This document shows positions 62,891 to 64,000 of a stretch of DNA of 64,000 nucleotides, one piece after another. The stretch is from Oscillospiraceae bacterium. GTDB taxonomy: Bacteria; Bacillota; Clostridia; Oscillospirales; Oscillospiraceae. Position numbers and translations under genes: made by a program. The notes below the pieces were generated by a model. The model was not told the origin of the DNA and ran no database searches. It saw only the letters and a program-made list of their open reading frames with translations. The number at the start of each line of letters is the position of its first letter. Positions within the stretch are counted from its first letter, which is position 1. The stretch spans positions 18,091 through 82,090 of the forward strand of contig JAFYAQ010000011.1 of the NCBI GenBank assembly GCA_017540645.1. The letters are read 5' to 3'.

Positions 62891-63871
62891 ATGAGCGAAG
62901 AAAAGAAAGTCGGCGGTCGTGCCTTCGGCAAGACCCTGGATCCTAAGGCTTTTATTGAGGAGCAGATCGCCCTGATCCGCCAGCAGGTGGGCGACGGCAA
63001 AGTGCTGCTGGCCCTGAGCGGCGGTGTGGACAGCTCCGTGACCGCGGCGCTGCTGATCCGCGCCATCGGATCGCAGCTGACCTGCGTGCATGTGAACCAC
63101 GGCCTCATGCGCAAGGGCGAGAGCGAGGAAGTCATCCGCGTGTTCCGTGACGAGCTGGGCGCCAATCTGGTGTTCGTGGACGCCACCGACCGCTTCCTGG
63201 ACAAGCTGGCGGGCGTGGCCGAGCCGGAGCGCAAGCGGAAGATCATCGGCAGCGAGTTCATCGTGGTCTTCGAGGAAGAGGCCCAGAAGCTGAAGGACGT
63301 CCGTTTCCTGGCTCAGGGCACCATTTACCCCGATATCGTGGAGAGCGACAAGGGCGTGAAGGCCCACCACAATGTGGGCGGCCTGCCGGAGAAGTTCGGC
63401 TTTGAGCTGGTGGAGCCGGTGAAGTACCTCTTCAAGGACGAGGTCCGCGCCGTGGGCGAGGCTCTGGGCCTGCCCCATTCCATGGTCTGGCGTCAGCCCT
63501 TCCCCGGCCCCGGTCTGGGCGTGCGCTGCATCGGCGCCATCACCCGGGACCGTCTGGCCGCTGTCCGGGAGTCCGACGCCATCCTCCGGGAGGAGTTCGC
63601 CAAGGCCGGCATGGACGGCAAGGTATGGCAGTATTTCACCATCGTGCCCGATATCCGCACCACCGGCGTAGTGGACGGCCGGCGCACCGAGCTGTGGCCG
63701 GTGATCATCCGCGCCGTGAACACCACCGACGCCATGACCGCCTCCGTGCCCCGTCTGGACTGGGAGCTGCTGGAGACGGTGACCCGCCGCGTCCAGGCCG
63801 AGGTGCCGGGCGTCAGCCGCGTGCTGTACGATCTCTCCCCCAAGCCCCCCGCCACCATCGAGTGGGAATAA
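62891..63871 (+). CDS. guaA: GMP synthase, ATP-pyrophosphatase and dimerisation part
   Basis: 326 residues. PP-loop ALSGGVDSS near residue 43, then the ATP-PPase domain (ESDKGVKAHHNVGGLPEKFG) and the dimerisation domain ending ...KPPATIEWE. There is no N-terminal glutaminase domain, so this is the synthase subunit of a two-subunit type. It converts XMP to GMP using ammonia from a separate glutaminase. GGAGG precedes ATG 62891. Confidence 0.9.
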   Translation: MSEEKKVGGRAFGKTLDPKAFIEEQIALIRQQVGDGKVLLALSGGVDSSVTAALLIRAIGSQLTCVHVNHGLMRKGESEEVIRVFRDELGANLVFVDATDRFLDKLAGVAEPERKRKIIGSEFIVVFEEEAQKLKDVRFLAQGTIYPDIVESDKGVKAHHNVGGLPEKFGFELVEPVKYLFKDEVRAVGEALGLPHSMVWRQPFPGPGLGVRCIGAITRDRLAAVRESDAILREEFAKAGMDGKVWQYFTIVPDIRTTGVVDGRRTELWPVIIRAVNTTDAMTASVPRLDWELLETVTRRVQAEVPGVSRVLYDLSPKPPATIEWE

Positions 63872-63876
63872 CTAAC

Positions 63877-63910
63877 AAAACCCGCAAAGCCTTGAAAACA
63901 CTGGGTTTTT
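63877..63910 (+). terminator. Weak terminator after guaA
   Basis: AAAACCC...GGGTTTTT with a 19-base loop, just past the stop. Confidence 0.4.
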
Positions 63911-63928
63911 GAAACGGAAACGGGGCAT

Positions 63929-63948
63929 TTGATAGCAAATTGATAGCA
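63929..63948 (+). repeat. Phased direct repeat downstream of guaA
   Basis: TTGATAGCA occurs at 63929-63937 and again at 63940-63948, one helical turn apart. The rest of 63911-64000 shows nothing clearly coding. Confidence 0.45.
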
Positions 63949-64000
63949 GATACCAAAACCGGATTTACTTTGTTCACTCCCGTATAGCGGGTGGCTTGCG

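Overview
The window is a chromosomal segment from a GC-rich, anaerobic Gram-positive bacterium, most likely a gut member of the Oscillospiraceae (Clostridia). This placement is inferred from the gene families, not from a search. Supporting signs are a T-box leader before alaS, a PyrR-type attenuator before a pyr operon, a split GMP synthase, an electron-bifurcating Nfn pair, PadR-DUF1700-DUF4097 and CPBP-protease gene sets, and surface proteins with Big_2 domains. No rRNA, tRNA or CRISPR array was seen.

Layout. 1-10.6 kb is ordinary GC-rich backbone: a secreted Big_2 protein, a tRNA-dihydrouridine synthase, a small LexA-like regulator facing a divergent small gene across a shared operator, a PAP2 phosphatase that appears fused to a barstar-like domain, a PadR/DUF1700/DUF4097 envelope operon, a threonine-aldolase-like enzyme, a lipoprotein and trpS. 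About 10.65-30.4 kb is a lower-GC accessory island. It holds two LysR regulators, a broken conjugation gene joined in frame to a broken ABC permease, the histidine-utilisation genes hutU, hutI and hutH, a frameshifted Lrp-type regulator, a small YerC/TrpR-like regulator, a pair of genes resembling the two halves of cucumopine synthase, a spermidine/putrescine-type ABC importer, two paralogous GntR regulators, a MATE exporter, a GNAT acetyltransferase and the tail of a serine recombinase. 30.4-64 kb is backbone again: nfnBA, an SPFH/ribbon-helix-helix/DUF1648/CPBP group, rhaD, a 3-hydroxyacyl-CoA dehydrogenase, a DUF362 protein, sbcDC, the operon pyrC-carB-pyrK-pyrD-pyrF-pyrE-pyrB-pyrI, a Wzy-like membrane protein, T-box-alaS, hinT, comEC, holA, rnmV, nrdR, a DUF4363/YetF pair and guaA. 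Short phased repeats just after guaA may mark the start of another integrated element at the right edge.

How the genes work together. The best candidate for an undescribed system is the island core at 17.2-25.5 kb. An ABC importer is co-oriented with a cyclophilin-like gene and a helical-bundle gene, 3 bp apart and in the same order as the domains of cucumopine synthase, which makes a histidine-derived opine. Right beside them are the histidine-degradation genes. One reading is that the cell imports a histidine-derived opine or related imidazole compound, releases histidine with the two-gene enzyme, and degrades the histidine through HutH, HutU and HutI. The hut branch stops at formiminoglutamate within this window. 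The function is an inference and is untested. The other structural surprises are the PAP2-barstar fusion, the LexA-like operator architecture and the fully readable pyr attenuator.
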